DNA from: Synaphobranchus kaupii
Lineage: Eukaryota; Chordata; Actinopteri; Anguilliformes; Synaphobranchidae
Reading direction: 5' to 3'
NCBI GenBank assembly: GCA_029718625.1
Contig: CM056380.1
Coordinates: 42,716,189-42,780,188 of the forward strand
Length of the DNA stretch: 64,000 bases
Shown here one piece after another: positions 10,892 through 22,876 of the stretch. Position numbers and translations under genes: made by a program. The stretch's first letter is position 1. Every line of letters starts with the position of its first letter. The notes beneath the pieces are model-generated. The model was not told the origin of the DNA. It ran no database searches and was given only the letters and a program-made list of their open reading frames with translations.

Positions 10892-13800
10892 CTGAGCAAG
10901 CAGAAAAGCCAGAGACAGTATTAACATTGCAACAATCGATATAAATGTGTCATTCTTTCAAAGGGTATTCAGTCTCACGTGTGTTCCAAAACTCAATTAG
11001 TGTCCAAGTAAGTACACATGCATCCAAAATCAAATTAACATTTTTATCAGCCGCCACCCTCCAAAATACTGTTGATGTCTGGGGCGATTCCACAGAGATT
11101 AGCCATCATGGAAATGGAAACCAGGCGGTGAATGCACAATGAAAAAAGTGAAATCAAAACTAAAGGGAAAAGCGCACAAGATAAATCCAAGTGCTTTGAA
11201 TCTGTCCACTGCCAGGGTCTGTCTTTGATTACACAGAGGTTGCAGACCCATTACTTCATCTTAAACTGACCTGATTCTAGGTCTGATCTTGTTGCGTCCA
11301 TAGTGCTTTGTTTTGGCTGTTCCCTGCCATCTGCGCGGCCCCATATAAACACATATTATCGGCATGCGGTCAATCAGTCTGCAATATGATTCCCTTTAGA
11401 GTTTAGTGAGTTTTTTTTTTAGTGAGTCGAACACCCGCCTGCTCGGCTTCATATTTCCCAAGTGCTCCTTGGTAATCTGGATTTACCACAGAATGCAGAA
11501 CTTTAAGCCGAAAACCTTTGGGTTCTTATCCACACAAAACGTGGTGTCACTGCAAAACCGCGATAACCCATCAACTCGATAAGAAGGCTGCTCCGGGAGG
11601 GAGTGAGGAAAGAAGCCAACTCAAGTCAACAGTTTGGTTCAACTTTTTCTTGATAAAGTAGCTTCAGTGCCCTGCATAACTGCACTGTTGTTTGTGCTAA
11701 AGCACGGGAACTTCTCCTGCATTTAGTGGCCCTGACCGTAACATCTAAACATAAACTCGCACTGCCTAAAACAGCTTGTGTGTTTACACACATAATTACT
11801 ACAGGGCAATCGGCGCTTATGTAGCAATTAAACTGCAATTACCGGATAAATATAATTCAATTATACAGGTATTAGGGACACTTGATCTAGCAGGACGAGC
11901 AGCCGCACGGAATCTCGTTTCGGAATGCAATCGCACCACAGAGGGCCTGAAGTAAACAAGGAGGGGGAGATTTCCACTACCTCGGAGACAGATAAAGAGT
12001 GGGAGTGCTTCTGTCCGTCAGTAATAACGATAATGCTGCTTCAGATGAGTCACATATCCATGGCTCCTTGACCCAAACCTTGAACCCCCGCAACTATTTA
12101 CTAACAAAAGGTCCGGCTAGACTGGTGTAAGGAGATACAAATATATCAAGGCTGCCAACGTTTTTTTTTCCTCAGTGAAGGAAAACAAATGGGGGAAAAA
12201 TAACTATGTTGTGTCTCAGCCTGAGCCCGAGAGAAAAGAGCACATGCATTAATGTCATCTACACTGCCCTTATCACCCAAACACTTCACCGACGGCTGTA
12301 CCGAAGACTCTGTGTGTGCATCCATTCGGAGACAGTTGTTAAAATGGCCGGCCCCGAGAGCCAATCACAATAAAACAGGGATGCTGAAACCCGGCCCGTC
12401 GTTCCAATGACAAGGACTTCCTGTCATCTTGCTAAATGTCAGAGCCGGTCTGCGCTCCCATTTTTAAAAAAAAAAGAAAGAAGAGGGCCTGTCCTTCATA
12501 GCGAGGCCGACCGTGGAATGATTACACTAATCCCACCTGTCTGTTCAAGTTTATTTACACTAATCCCACCTGTCTGTTCAAGTTTATTTACACTAATCCC
12601 ACCTGTCTGTTCAAGTTTATTTACACTAATCCCACCTGTCTGTTCAAGTTTATTTACACTAATCCCACCTGTCTGTTCAAGTTTATTTACACTAATCCCA
12701 CCTGTCTGTTCAAGTTTATTTACACTAATCCCACCTGTCTGTTCAAGTTTATTTACACTAATCCCACCTGTCTGTTCAAGTTTATTTACACTAATCCCAC
12801 CTGTCTGTTCAAGTTTATTTACACTAATCCCACCTGTCTGTTCAAGTTTATTTACACTAATCCCACCTGTCTGTTTAAGTTTATTTCCAGATTAACAGGC
12901 CACATGCCTTTCTTTACCCTTGTTACAGCTCTTAATCTACCCACAAGCCCTGCGCTTGGAACCACCAACGAAAAACAGACTTACTGGAGCAATTGCACCA
13001 ACCCCCCCCCCACCCCCCACTCCCCCCTCTACACTGACTAACACCCACCTCTCCCCCGTTATTCTGGCAAACAAGCGCATCCAGCCTGGTGTTCCTAATA
13101 AAGCGAGAGTCACAGAATCCAGGAATGTGTCAGGGAACAAGACCAGGGAAAACACTTATGCTTGTTTCAAACAGCCTGCTGGCAACTGCAGGTGGACGGA
13201 AATATGAGGCTCCGCTCACATTCACCATTCATCATCTTTCGTATTGTTTCGCGATTGTTATTATTGCTTTTTATTGAGATTTTCTTTGCAGATGTGGCCA
13301 CACATGGCTAATTTCAAGTACCTTTAGATTTTCACACTTACGAAAAAAAAATCACGTTCCTTCCATTCACCCTCTCTCTTGCTGAGCAAGATCAGTAGAC
13401 GACTTACAAAAGAGAATAATAAGTTTCTTGGTAATAACACTGTTGAAGTATTATAGTATTATATAATTTATTGTCAGCAACATCGTAATGGAAAAGACTT
13501 GGTACTGGATATACAGCATGATTATACTCTTCTTTGGAAGACAGCAGACTGCTGGAATCATTTACTACTGTTTTGAAAAAGGTAGCTTTGCATTAGATCT
13601 TCCATGAGTCAGGCTGCTGTATGCTAATTCACAGGAAAACAAACTGCAATCACAAAAAAATCTAACCATTCATAACACTGATTCTATTTGTCATACTCAA
13701 CAGCCTCAATATAAAAAGATGGTGGAATCTGATAGGACGGGTGGGATGGGGTGTGGGGTGGAATGGGGAGGGGTGAGGCGGTGATCGCAGTGAGAAGCGT

Positions 13801-13964
13801 CTATTGAGCAGAGCAGAGAATCCCATGCAGTGAGAGGGGGGTGGTGGAAGAGAGGTGGAAGGTAGGCGGGACACCATAGCGCCTATTTTCTGAAGCTCCG
13901 TCTCTCCTCCCCTGAGAGGTGGAGGGGTTTGATTTTTTATTTATTTTGTTGACCCGGGCCTTAC
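10892..13964 (-). other. ltbp1: LTBP1 intron between TB and hinge exons
   Basis: It holds the 33-bp minisatellite (12523-12890) and a C-rich segment (12998-13030). The remainder is non-repetitive intron without a recognisable gene. Confidence 0.65.
12523..12890. repeat. Minisatellite, 33-bp unit, eleven copies
   Basis: The unit runs from ACACTAATCCCACCTGTCTG through TTCAAGTTTATTT (33 bp), repeated eleven times with almost no variation; only the last copy has TTTAAG in place of TTCAAG. As 33 is a multiple of three the array keeps an 11-residue periodic frame open, but there is no evidence it is coding. It lies in an intron. Confidence 0.97.
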
Positions 13965-14132
13965 CTGTTCCAGGAATGGGACACTTGTCACAGTGCGGAC
14001 CCCAGGCTTTGCCCACACTGCAACAGCACAGCTGCTTGCTCAGCTGTACCGACACCGGGTGCAAGCACTGCTTCCCCGAACCGACAAAGCGGAAACAAGC
14101 CCCTTTCTCCTCGCGGACGGCAGGGTTATCAG
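13965..14132 (-). CDS. ltbp1: LTBP1 exon: 8-cysteine TB domain
   Basis: The exon has 56 codons with phase 1 ends (CCGCCAG acceptor, GTAAGG donor). It begins [13 protein letters not shown] and contains the triple cysteine [14 protein letters not shown], the hallmark of TB (8-Cys) domains. Seven cysteines are here; the eighth (EIC) is at the start of the next exon. It matches the TB domain that follows EGF3 in LTBP1, not the later TB domain that disulfide-bonds the TGF-beta propeptide, which would lie left of the window. No Cys is lost. Confidence 0.97.
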
Positions 14133-14869
14133 CTGGCGGAAGGAGGGAGGGAGGGAGGGGATAGGCCAGAGTGATACACATAGGAAAGACAAAAAAGAAA
14201 GAAAAATAAAGAAATTCCCTTCACCAGAATCTCCACAAACACACACACAAAAAAAAAAGAAAAACAATGAGCTAAAGGTAAAAAAAAAAAAAAACTACAT
14301 CAAAAATGCTTGAGAAATGTAAAACCCTGTCTGCAGTAGTGACTGTGGGACCAAAGGTCACAGGTCAAAGTTCAACCGGGTTTACGTTTTTCCTCAATGT
14401 ATTTTTGTACCGGGGAGGGAAGGGGGGGTGGGGGGTGAGGGGACAAAAATAAAACACTAAAACACACAAGCACAACACAAACAATGGACAGGTAAGCTGT
14501 GTACAGTTAAGTGCACGTAGGGGTGAATCTGTGTGTCAAACAAAAGAGAGTGTGCTAAAGGTACCTACAAGTGCCACTGGGTAAAGCACCTGTGACTGAC
14601 ACAGAGGCCAGTTCTTAAACCAGGAAAAGCACATGCATGCACAAGGGGAGCATGGGGGAGAGGCACACACTGGCTTACACTGCTTTGGTGACCAAAGAGA
14701 AGCGCTAAGCTCTACAGATCAGCAGAGATGGTGCACTAGCAGCCATACCATCCTGCACCCTTCTCATGTCAAACTGCTGTAGCTAGGCAGATGTGGACTG
14801 GATTAGTATTTGGATGGAAAAACCTCTTAGAAAAAAAAAAGTTGTCGTTGGAACGTTTGGCGTTTATGG

Positions 14870-15245
14870 ACCAGTAGGGGGCACTCTATCCTCTGGACCA
14901 GAATAGAAATCCAAAACCCTTGCACAATGATATGGGGAAGGGGGGGGGGCGGGGGTGCTCTAGAAGGCACTGCCCTTTGGAAGAGATGTTAATCCGAGGT
15001 CCTGACTCACTGTGGTTATTAAAGATCCCAGGGCACTTTTTTGAAAGAGTAGGGGTATTAACCGCAATCTCCTGGTCAAATTCCCACAGAACCTGGCCAC
15101 CGAATCATCAAGCATCTGATTGGAGGCCCTGTCCCTTGCATTCACTGCCCACTTTGTTTCCCCAGGTTGCAACTGAAAAATAGATTGTCGTTTTCATTTG
15201 ACCTTCCTAGTTAAAATGAAGGTGAAACAACTAAATAATATAAAA
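14870..15245 (+). repeat. SINE-like interspersed repeat
   Basis: Segments such as GGGGGCACTCTATCCTCTGG, CACTGTGGTTATTAAAGATC followed by CCAGGGCAC, and GACCTTCCTAGTTAAAATGA match a repeat I recognise as common in teleost genomes (usually ending ACCTGGTTAAATAAA). The assignment is from memory of the family, not a database search. Confidence 0.6.
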
Positions 15246-15344
15246 CACAAGTATGCAGGAGGACTGCTGCCTAACAGTATCTGTGAGGTGGGACCGCTGT
15301 GCACATTTGTACAGTATTTCAGGCAGAAATCCATTGGGACTGGT

Positions 15345-15420
15345 TTAACAAACCCTGAACATTTATTCTGGTTTGCTGGATAAGAGCGTCAGCTAAATGC
15401 CTAAATGTAATGCAATGTCA
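15345..15420 (+). repeat. V-SINE/L2-like 3' tail
   Basis: TGCTGGATAAGAGCGTCAGC followed by TAAATGCCTAAATGTAATGC is the plus-orientation version of the tail at 4690-4755. It directly follows another repeat, suggesting clustered insertion. Confidence 0.75.
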
Positions 15421-17812
15421 TGACTGCACTCAATCAGGAGAATATAGACATTACTGCGCAATGCTCTAGAGTAGAATCTGATCTTATCGGATGTCTGCAG
15501 TACAGTGCTTTTAATTTGGAAAAAGGTATTGTATGGTTGTAGCCCTGCACAGGTAACCAGATGCAACTAATAACAATGGAAATAACGTTATTTCCTAATG
15601 CAACTAATATTAGTCATGGTGGATCAAGACCTGCCACACACTTAAATACGTGAAGAAGCTTTCTCCACTAGTCTGAGAATATTTATGTACAAGAAAAAAT
15701 CACAAAAGCCAATCCAAACTTCTAATGTTTCAAAATATATGTAGAGGCGGCTACACATTGTGCAGTTAGTTATATTTGTCGAGGCCGGGGCAGGACCCAT
15801 TCTCAGGTTACCCGCCATTATCCCCCCGACAAAGGGGCAGAGAGCATTAAGAGCAACTGCCTGTAAAATTGTGACGGCGTCTCCGAGTCTCATAACAGTA
15901 CAGCTTGAGACAAACGGGGGAAATCACGCATGACGGGCAACAATCAACAATCACACCCCCGCCCCCTCCCCTCACCCCATCCCACCACACACCACCACCC
16001 GAGGACAAGCAGGTTTGGGTCCGGGCCAAAGATACTTTACCGCCACTTCCTATTCATCGGCCTGCTAGGGTTTTCAACATTCTCGCGAGGAACGACCGAG
16101 ACCACACAGAGTAATGAGGGAGTCTCTTACATTTAATCAAGAGAATCAAAGATCCTACTTCATTCTCTGCCCTATGTGAGTCTCAAAGGGCACAGGTGCG
16201 GTGACACCTGCTGGAATTAACCAGGTGTGGGTTAGAAGGGGACGGGGGGGTCAGGGGCTTTGAGGGAGAAAGAAAGATGCCAGGTGTGGGGTGTCTCTAC
16301 TGATCTGCAGTATATGAATCTCCAGTGCACCGATTGGTTGCTCCCACGTTTTTGCTATGTATTGCTCAAATAACTATAAGAAATAATAAATAACTGTTTT
16401 GTTTTTTCTTGACCATAATGTCACCTTTGAGAACGATGAAATATCAGCTGTCAAACTGCCCTGAACACTAGGCAGATAAATTATATAAGCGCATAAAAAA
16501 AAGAAGAGAAACGAAAACCCACACCGCACAATTTCAGAAATATTTACAGTGCAGTGACAGTTCTTTGCAGCCCTACAGGATGTGCATGTGAGGAGTTTCA
16601 TTGCTGCTGGGCCTTCGCGTTCCTGCAGGGTACAGTAGTTAGTGGAGGACAGGAACTCAATCAGGCCAGAGCAAGCACTTCCTGTCAGTCACAGGTCACC
16701 CGCATTGTCACGCGCACTGTCATTAATCAACAAATGGTGGCACAAGGCATCGGTCTACACTGTGCCAGACCCTCCTTCAGCAGGAAGGGGGGTGGAAACA
16801 CGCCCCACTTCAACCCTGCACACAGTCAGCCAGTGCGTAAGGCTGAACAGCTGAAACAAGAGGAGAGAGGGCTGGCCTTTCCAGCTCCAACATCACTCAT
16901 TCATTCACTCCAGATACAACACACAGCACGAGGAAGGCAATCATATTAAATTCATAAAAACAAATAAGTAAATAACATGGGACATGGAAACACACTGAGT
17001 ATCCCTGAGGGCTCCTCTCCCATATTCCCATCCCATCCCTCCTTTGAAAAAAAACATTATTTTTCCTCAGGGCATAAATTCTAGGGTGTCACCTTATTTA
17101 TTTCTCAAGGGCAAAAAAAAAAAAAAAAATTAACTAAACAAAAAAAAAAGAACAAACGGACAAGGGAAGGAGGGCCAAAACAAATCCGGTGGAACAGAGG
17201 AGCCCAGTAGAGCCGTCAGAGAGGAGAGATGCTCACGCTAACATGCTAACGAAGCAGGCTAGCGCTGCGGCACCTCCAAGACTCATGGCTTTCATTTCCT
17301 CTGCCATGGGGAGGAAGGTGACTGATGCGGTTTTGCTTGCTGAGAGCAGGGTTGTGCAGGAGATTAAGCACGTCCTTCAGGGCATTCTCAGACCTGGCTT
17401 CCAGCATTCGACTAAGACAGCCTTGCGTTTTCCATCAGGCCCACTTGCATTTGCTTGCTTTGTTTTACTTTTGCAATCTAGAGGAGTGGGATGGTGGGGT
17501 GGGGGTGGGGGTGAGGTTGGGGGGTGACATCTGGCATATCCTTCTCCGTCATGATTGCATGTTGTGGTCAGATGACATTTTGCAGCAACTCCACACATCC
17601 AAATTAATGAGCTATGTTTCAAGAATTTTGGGGAACCATTTGTTAACAAGTTCACATTTTGTCACACGTTGTGCCGGGCATATCACATGCAAACTTAGTG
17701 CCAACATCCCCTGATAGTCCATGCATCTCTGTTTATTCAATGCAGTTGGCAAAAAATTTCAATGCGTGTCTGTTTCATAGTGGTTCAAGAATTAAAAAAT
17801 ATGGTAACTTAC

Positions 17813-17935
17813 GGATGCAGGTGCTGAGGGTGGAGTCTGGGATATAGCCTGGCTTGCAGGTGCACCTGTAGCTGCCCATAGCGTTCATACAGGCCCCGTT
17901 AGGACACACCCCCTGAAGCTGGCATTCGTTGATGT
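17813..17935 (-). CDS. ltbp1: LTBP1 exon: calcium-binding EGF-like domain 3
   Basis: This is a complete single-exon cbEGF module of 41 codons with phase 1 ends. It starts with (D)INECQLQGVCPNGAC and contains six cysteines. The D-I-N-E calcium ligands are present, and so is the CxNxxxx(Y/F)xCxC consensus for Asn/Asp beta-hydroxylation (CMNAMGSYRCTC). The acceptor is TTTCAG and the donor GTAAGTT. It corresponds to the DINECQLQGVCPNGEC module between the hybrid domain and the first TB domain of mammalian LTBP1. The C-terminal CI-P codon split leads into the TB exon. Confidence 0.97.
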
Positions 17936-20900
17936 CTGAAACCAACAGCAAAGACTAAATTTAAAAAACAAAAAAAACATACAGAATAAAAGGCTTTCTG
18001 ACACACTGTAACCTGTGCACTCCCGTTGAACCCCATTCTCTGGGCACAAACTAAAACCCGGATACTCCCTTTCAGGCACGGAATGTGGAATGTACAAAGC
18101 CACCTGATACCAGAGCCTGCGGGAGAACCGGGGTTTAGGGTAAGAAACAGGCTGGGTGAGGGGGCGGCCTCTCGTAGCCCGTGACCGTCAGCTCTAGAGG
18201 CCAGCGTTTGAATTACGGTCACGCGGCTACAAGGGTTTGAAGGGTTCCTTTTATGTTATGTCTGGTCTCTTCTAACCACCGAAATAAAAATAGATCATGT
18301 CAAATTGAATGAATCAGGTGGGCGCTGTGCGTTTTTACGGTCTGACTGACAGATATGGAAGTTGTTGTTCGTAAGGCGGAGGAAATCATTCCTTACGATG
18401 CCCTCGGGAAGCTGGGCTCTGCTGCCAAGCTCACAAACCACCCAGAGCGACAGTCTGAACATTATACCCACTGAAGTGTGAAAGAATCACCCCAAGGTTC
18501 CCCATGAAAGGAAGGAACAGCGAAGGAGCACACCGTTGTAAAACCATGATTTCTAATCAAGTGGCGAACAGAGACGAAAAAATGACTGCCTATTGTAATA
18601 TCAAATAATGTAGCAAATGATATTTCTTTGGTACTGTACTCCTTCGTTTTGCTCTTTTTTCAAATGGAGAGCGGACAGACTCATTATGTATTTTTCTTAC
18701 ATTTTATTCAGACGGGGAAAGCAGAGAGGGTAGCACACTGAGATGGGATCGCAGCACAGAAAGTTATTTTTTTGGTTGCTTCAAGTGAATCCACTATTGT
18801 GTATTAAGTATGATTTTTGGAAAGAGAAATATATTTATATAATGACACAATAGTATAAGAAAGGGGATGGTCTCTGGGAGAAGGAATAAATGAATTGGGG
18901 GTGAGTGAGGTGTCACCCCAAACCCTGGGCGCTGTGGTTTGAGCGCTTTGCGGAAACGGGACAGCATAGTTCCTCCGTATCCACAAAGCGCCTCTAAGAG
19001 GCAGGGTGCCGTAACACCGCCAAGCCCACAGAACCACCAGGAGGGAAACTCTCCCCCCATCCGATGGCGGCTCCATCTGCTCCGCTTCCTCCCGCGCAAC
19101 CGGAGACGAACAGCCCAATCTGGCGGACCGACCCAACAAGCCCGCAGTCCACCGAAAACGACTCTCGCTTTTTTAAACAGGAAGGAAGGAATGCGCCGCG
19201 CCCGCCTCGGGCTGAAGCGAAGCCTCCACCGCGGAGAGCGCGGAAAATCACCCGCGTGACGGCAAGCCGGCAGATTGATGGTGGCGGCGTACAGAGCTCC
19301 AACGGACATGCAGCCAAATAGCACACTATAGTACATCCGATAATACATCCTGCAATATCCCAGGCTGCACTGCTCTCTCACTGTAGCGAATGACAACCGA
19401 TCCAAAGTGTAAATACACACACACACGCTCAAGCTCACACTCATAACGAAAAGGAAATTCTTTGTTATTGTTTTACTCCAGTTCCTACACGACAGCTCCC
19501 TTACAGGCATCCCTAGAGACAATAGGCATTACAACTTGATTTTTAACGATAACGTGCCCAAATCACACTCATAAATCCCTGAGATGGTAAAAAAAAAAAT
19601 CCTTGGTGCACGCATTCCTTTTAATGGTGTTTGCCAGAAAACATCTGAGAGTGGTAATTACCGTCACGTTCGGTTTGTGTGCAAACATGCTTTGAGTTTC
19701 AACATCTGCTTGAAGTCACGCCCATCACTGCTGTCAATCATCCAGCTGACAAAGTAATTACCTCCAAGATTATAACAGCGGTGACAGAGCAGGTGAAACA
19801 AGCTACATAGTTATTACACAACGTTACTCTCTTCCTCTGACAGCAGTCTAGGGCTATTGATGTCACAATGAGAATTTCAGGTGGGGTCATTTAGTTACGA
19901 TTGGTCAATGCAAAAACTCATTATGACCTCACAATAAAATTAGTTGTGCAAGTCATGCCCTGTGTATTAGTTACAAGCCATTTTATAATGATAATTGGAT
20001 ATACTCAGAGGGACAAGGCACTGTGGGCCCATGTAAAAGGAAAAAGAACATCCAAGTTCAAACCCTCTCCATTGTCCACAGAACCAAGGTCCATCAAGGT
20101 CTTCAACTCAGGTGTTCCCATCTGCAAGCCGTTCACCAGTTCTCTCTCACTGTTTATTTTAACTGCTCTGGGCTCTGGTTTATGGCAGATTCGGAAATTA
20201 GGAAGCATGTGTGCCTGGGGTTCTGCACAAGTAAAATGGTCTTGACTAAAATTTGACCGATAAAAAAGGCATAATAAAGGAACAGGATGTGGTGAAGTAC
20301 AGTGAGTCACAACAACCCCTCCCCACCGAAATAGAATCGTCTGGGCCCAGCTCTGCCTGTCCGCCCTGGCGAAGATCCTACTCGGCAGCATGCAGGCTCC
20401 CGGCCTGTTTCGTTTTAGCGGCGGTTTTGGCGAACAGGCGTGGAGGCGCTGTCCCAGGGTGGTGCCGTGGTGCTGCCCTCTGGTGGTGGTTGTTGTGCCC
20501 CAAAACCCAAAGAACCAAGAGAGGTGCAGGACACTCCTCATCATACAATACACTTTAGTCCTTCAAACAGGCCAAAAATCCACAAATTCACTTCAACACA
20601 ACATCACAGTAACGTTGAGCGAATGTCATGCGCTGTCTGGGATGTCCCAAGCTGCCCCCCAGGCTCTGTCATCCTCCACACACCCCCTGGATTTCATTAA
20701 TATTTTTATGGAAAAACGGACAAAGCACTGGAAAAGAGCGGGAAAAGTGCAGCACGTCGTGACAGAGGGGAGTGGGAGGGAAGAGAGGAGGTGTATATTT
20801 GGGAACGACTTCACTTCACCTCAACTTCCTAGAGCACGGCAAGGCACTGTACCTCGAAGAGCGACAAGCCGATAACTCAGATAGATCTCAGGGGGATCGG

Positions 20901-21233
20901 GATCACCGTCACTGAGACAGGGACGCTCTCGGCGGAGGTCTGCGGGAAGCGACAGACCTCGTCGAAGGAAAGGGGCGGAGCCAGCGATTCGGAGCACTTC
21001 CCCGGGCAGCGGCCTGGCTGCCAGTCCTGATGCATCGCTGCCATCGTCCGTCATCATACCCACACTCCATACAGATTAGAGGAATCTATAAATCTATATG
21101 GCACCTGCTCTTCCTGTGCTCGCCGTTTCAGTCTAACCAAAGCAGGATTGATCGCTGACGAAGACGAAAGAAGAAGGAAGAAGTGGAGAGAGAGGAAAAA
21201 ACTTTTCTCGCCTGATGGATTTCAGGTGATTTG

Positions 21234-21270
<37 letters not shown>

Positions 21271-21608
21271 GGAGGGTTGGTTTCGTTGGTAGACACTGGC
21301 AGGGGTAAGCCTGCGGTGGGCATGTAGCCCAACCGTCAGCAGAGGGCGCTGCTCGCAGGTGAACGGCCACGTCCAGGCAGGCGCACAAAGGGAGCCGATC
21401 ATCAGGGAAGAGAATTATCTCCCTGACAGAGAGACATATTCCTCTTTTTCTTGCATCCTCAGGAATTCTCTTTATCCCGCCTGTGACAAATCGGCCGTTT
21501 TTGGGGCCCGTTTCTCTTGGCAAGGCCGCCCGTCCCCGCGCTGCGAAAACAACGGCACAGCCCCAGACATATTTAACGACGGTGGCGGAGCCGAAGCCAG
21601 AGCCTTAC
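17936..21608 (-). other. ltbp1: LTBP1 intron between hybrid domain and EGF3 exons
   Basis: A CpG-dense block lies at 18930-19330, where both strands are open for unusual lengths. A TG microsatellite lies at 21233-21270. I see no exon with family similarity. Confidence 0.65.
21233..21270. repeat. TG dinucleotide microsatellite
   Basis: About 18 TG units after GATTTGCA. Confidence 0.95.
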
Positions 21609-21686
21609 CTTGGCAGTAGGAGTTGTTAACTCTCTTGTATCCCTGGGGGCAGTCCATTGTGTACGTCGAGCCCGTCAGAGGGATGG
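21609..21686 (-). CDS. ltbp1: LTBP1 exon: C-terminal part of the hybrid 8-Cys domain
   Basis: The exon has 78 bases (26 codons), phase 1 to phase 1, with acceptor TTCTTTCCAG and donor GTAAGG. It reads IPLTGSTYTMDCPQGYKRVN then NSYCQ. It provides the last two cysteines of the hybrid domain, and the GYKRVNN.(F/Y)CQ motif is diagnostic of LTBP1. The segment IPLTGSTYT differs from the mammalian counterpart, so the loop after CPKKPS has diverged. It sits between two large introns (about 3.7 and 5.6 kb). It joins smoothly to the next EGF exon, the split codon giving Asp in Q-D-INEC. Confidence 0.95.
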
Positions 21687-22685
21687 CTGGAAAGAAACGA
21701 GAGCATAATTTAAAAAATTTGCTGCTTGCATCCAACCCAAGACCTTTAAAATCGCTCCATACATTTTGCTAACATTGTATTATGGAATAATAAACAAGAG
21801 CAGGTTGGCTAGTTATTTTGGGAAGCGCTATGCTCCCACCCACCCCACCCCACCCCATCCCTGGTAACCCAGGGAAAGAATTGTCCCCCCTGTATTTTGG
21901 GACTCATTGGTTGGTCGAATGGAAGCGTTAGCTTTAGCAGCTATCGCAAAAACCGCAAGCACACTGTATTTTCCTGCGGGGTCTCGTGTTTCAAGGCGCT
22001 TTTAGCTGAGCCCAGCCACTGTTTTGCTTTGTGTTTCTGCCCGATTTGAGCCGAGAAATGGACTTCTGATGACTCAGTGAAGCTCAGGACTCCGGGGAGC
22101 TCTGGTGCAGCACGAGTCCACAGTGGCTACTGTGTTCCTGCACTTTTGATGTACTTCACTTGACCCCCTTCTACACAGTCAGGGTGGATAGAGATGGGGG
22201 GGGGGAACTGACATCGTTCATTATTGCCAGTTACAGAACGCCAGAGTGGAGTGTGGCTGGCTCAGACAAACCCACTCCCAGTCACACTAACAGTCATTCT
22301 CCCTCTCTCCTTCACTCCCTTTTTCTCAACCTTTCTCCCACTTTCTCTCTTTCCCCCTCACTTACTCTCTCCCTCACTCTCTCTCCCCCTCAATCCCTTT
22401 CCCCATCTCCCACAGTGTTTATGGTCTCTGGCCTGAGCCCGCAGTCAGTCTGAAGGCCTGCCACTCGGAACACATTGAGGGATGATGTCATGTTTCACAC
22501 ACACAGTGTCCTACAGATGGTGTGCTGAGGGTGCATGTATGGGAGGGGCCCAGGTGCTACAGTACTGCGTACACAGACAGCATGAGCATCAGTGAGCCTA
22601 AAGCACCTTCCCATTGGCCACAGTGAAATCTCCTCCGCATTCATTTTTGACCCTTTGCAATGGTTATTGGTTCATGGATTCATTG

Positions 22686-22876
22686 CAGAAAAGTTGGTAT
22701 TTGGGGGTGTCTCTGTGGCGTAGCCTGTAAGATCACTGTCCACATGCTCATTGTGAGCTGCAATGTCGGCATTTTAAAACAGGCCACACGACCTTCGTTG
22801 CATGTCTTTCGCTCTCTCTCCCTCCCATTCTTCCTGTCTCTCTCAACTGTGATGTCCAATAAAGCAGAAAAGCCCT
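22686..22876 (+). repeat. tRNA-type SINE copy, plus orientation
   Basis: The head is GGGTGTCTCTGTGGCGTAGC, followed by a region with CACATGCTCATTGTGAGCTG. The CT-rich body contains CCCTCCCATTCTTCCTGTCT and the tail is GTCCAATAAAGCAGAAAAGC. The same order in reverse complement occurs at 49019-49200 and 57155-57310. The head resembles a degenerate tRNA promoter region. The tail is one I associate with common teleost SINEs. Confidence 0.75.

Larger units (their letters stand above)
14133..17812 (-). other. ltbp1: LTBP1 intron between EGF3 and TB exons
   Basis: It includes several poly-A runs, a SINE-like repeat (about 14870-15245), a V-SINE-like 3' tail (about 15345-15420), C-rich and G-rich tracts (15955-15990, 17490-17525). 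No exon was recognised. Confidence 0.65.

Noticed and set aside
12407..12895. 162-codon periodic frame
   Set aside because: Caused by the 33-bp minisatellite in an intron.
18794..19522. 242-codon minus-strand frame as a real gene
   Set aside because: No recognisable domain, mixed composition, lies inside an LTBP1 intron; kept only as a low-interest finding.
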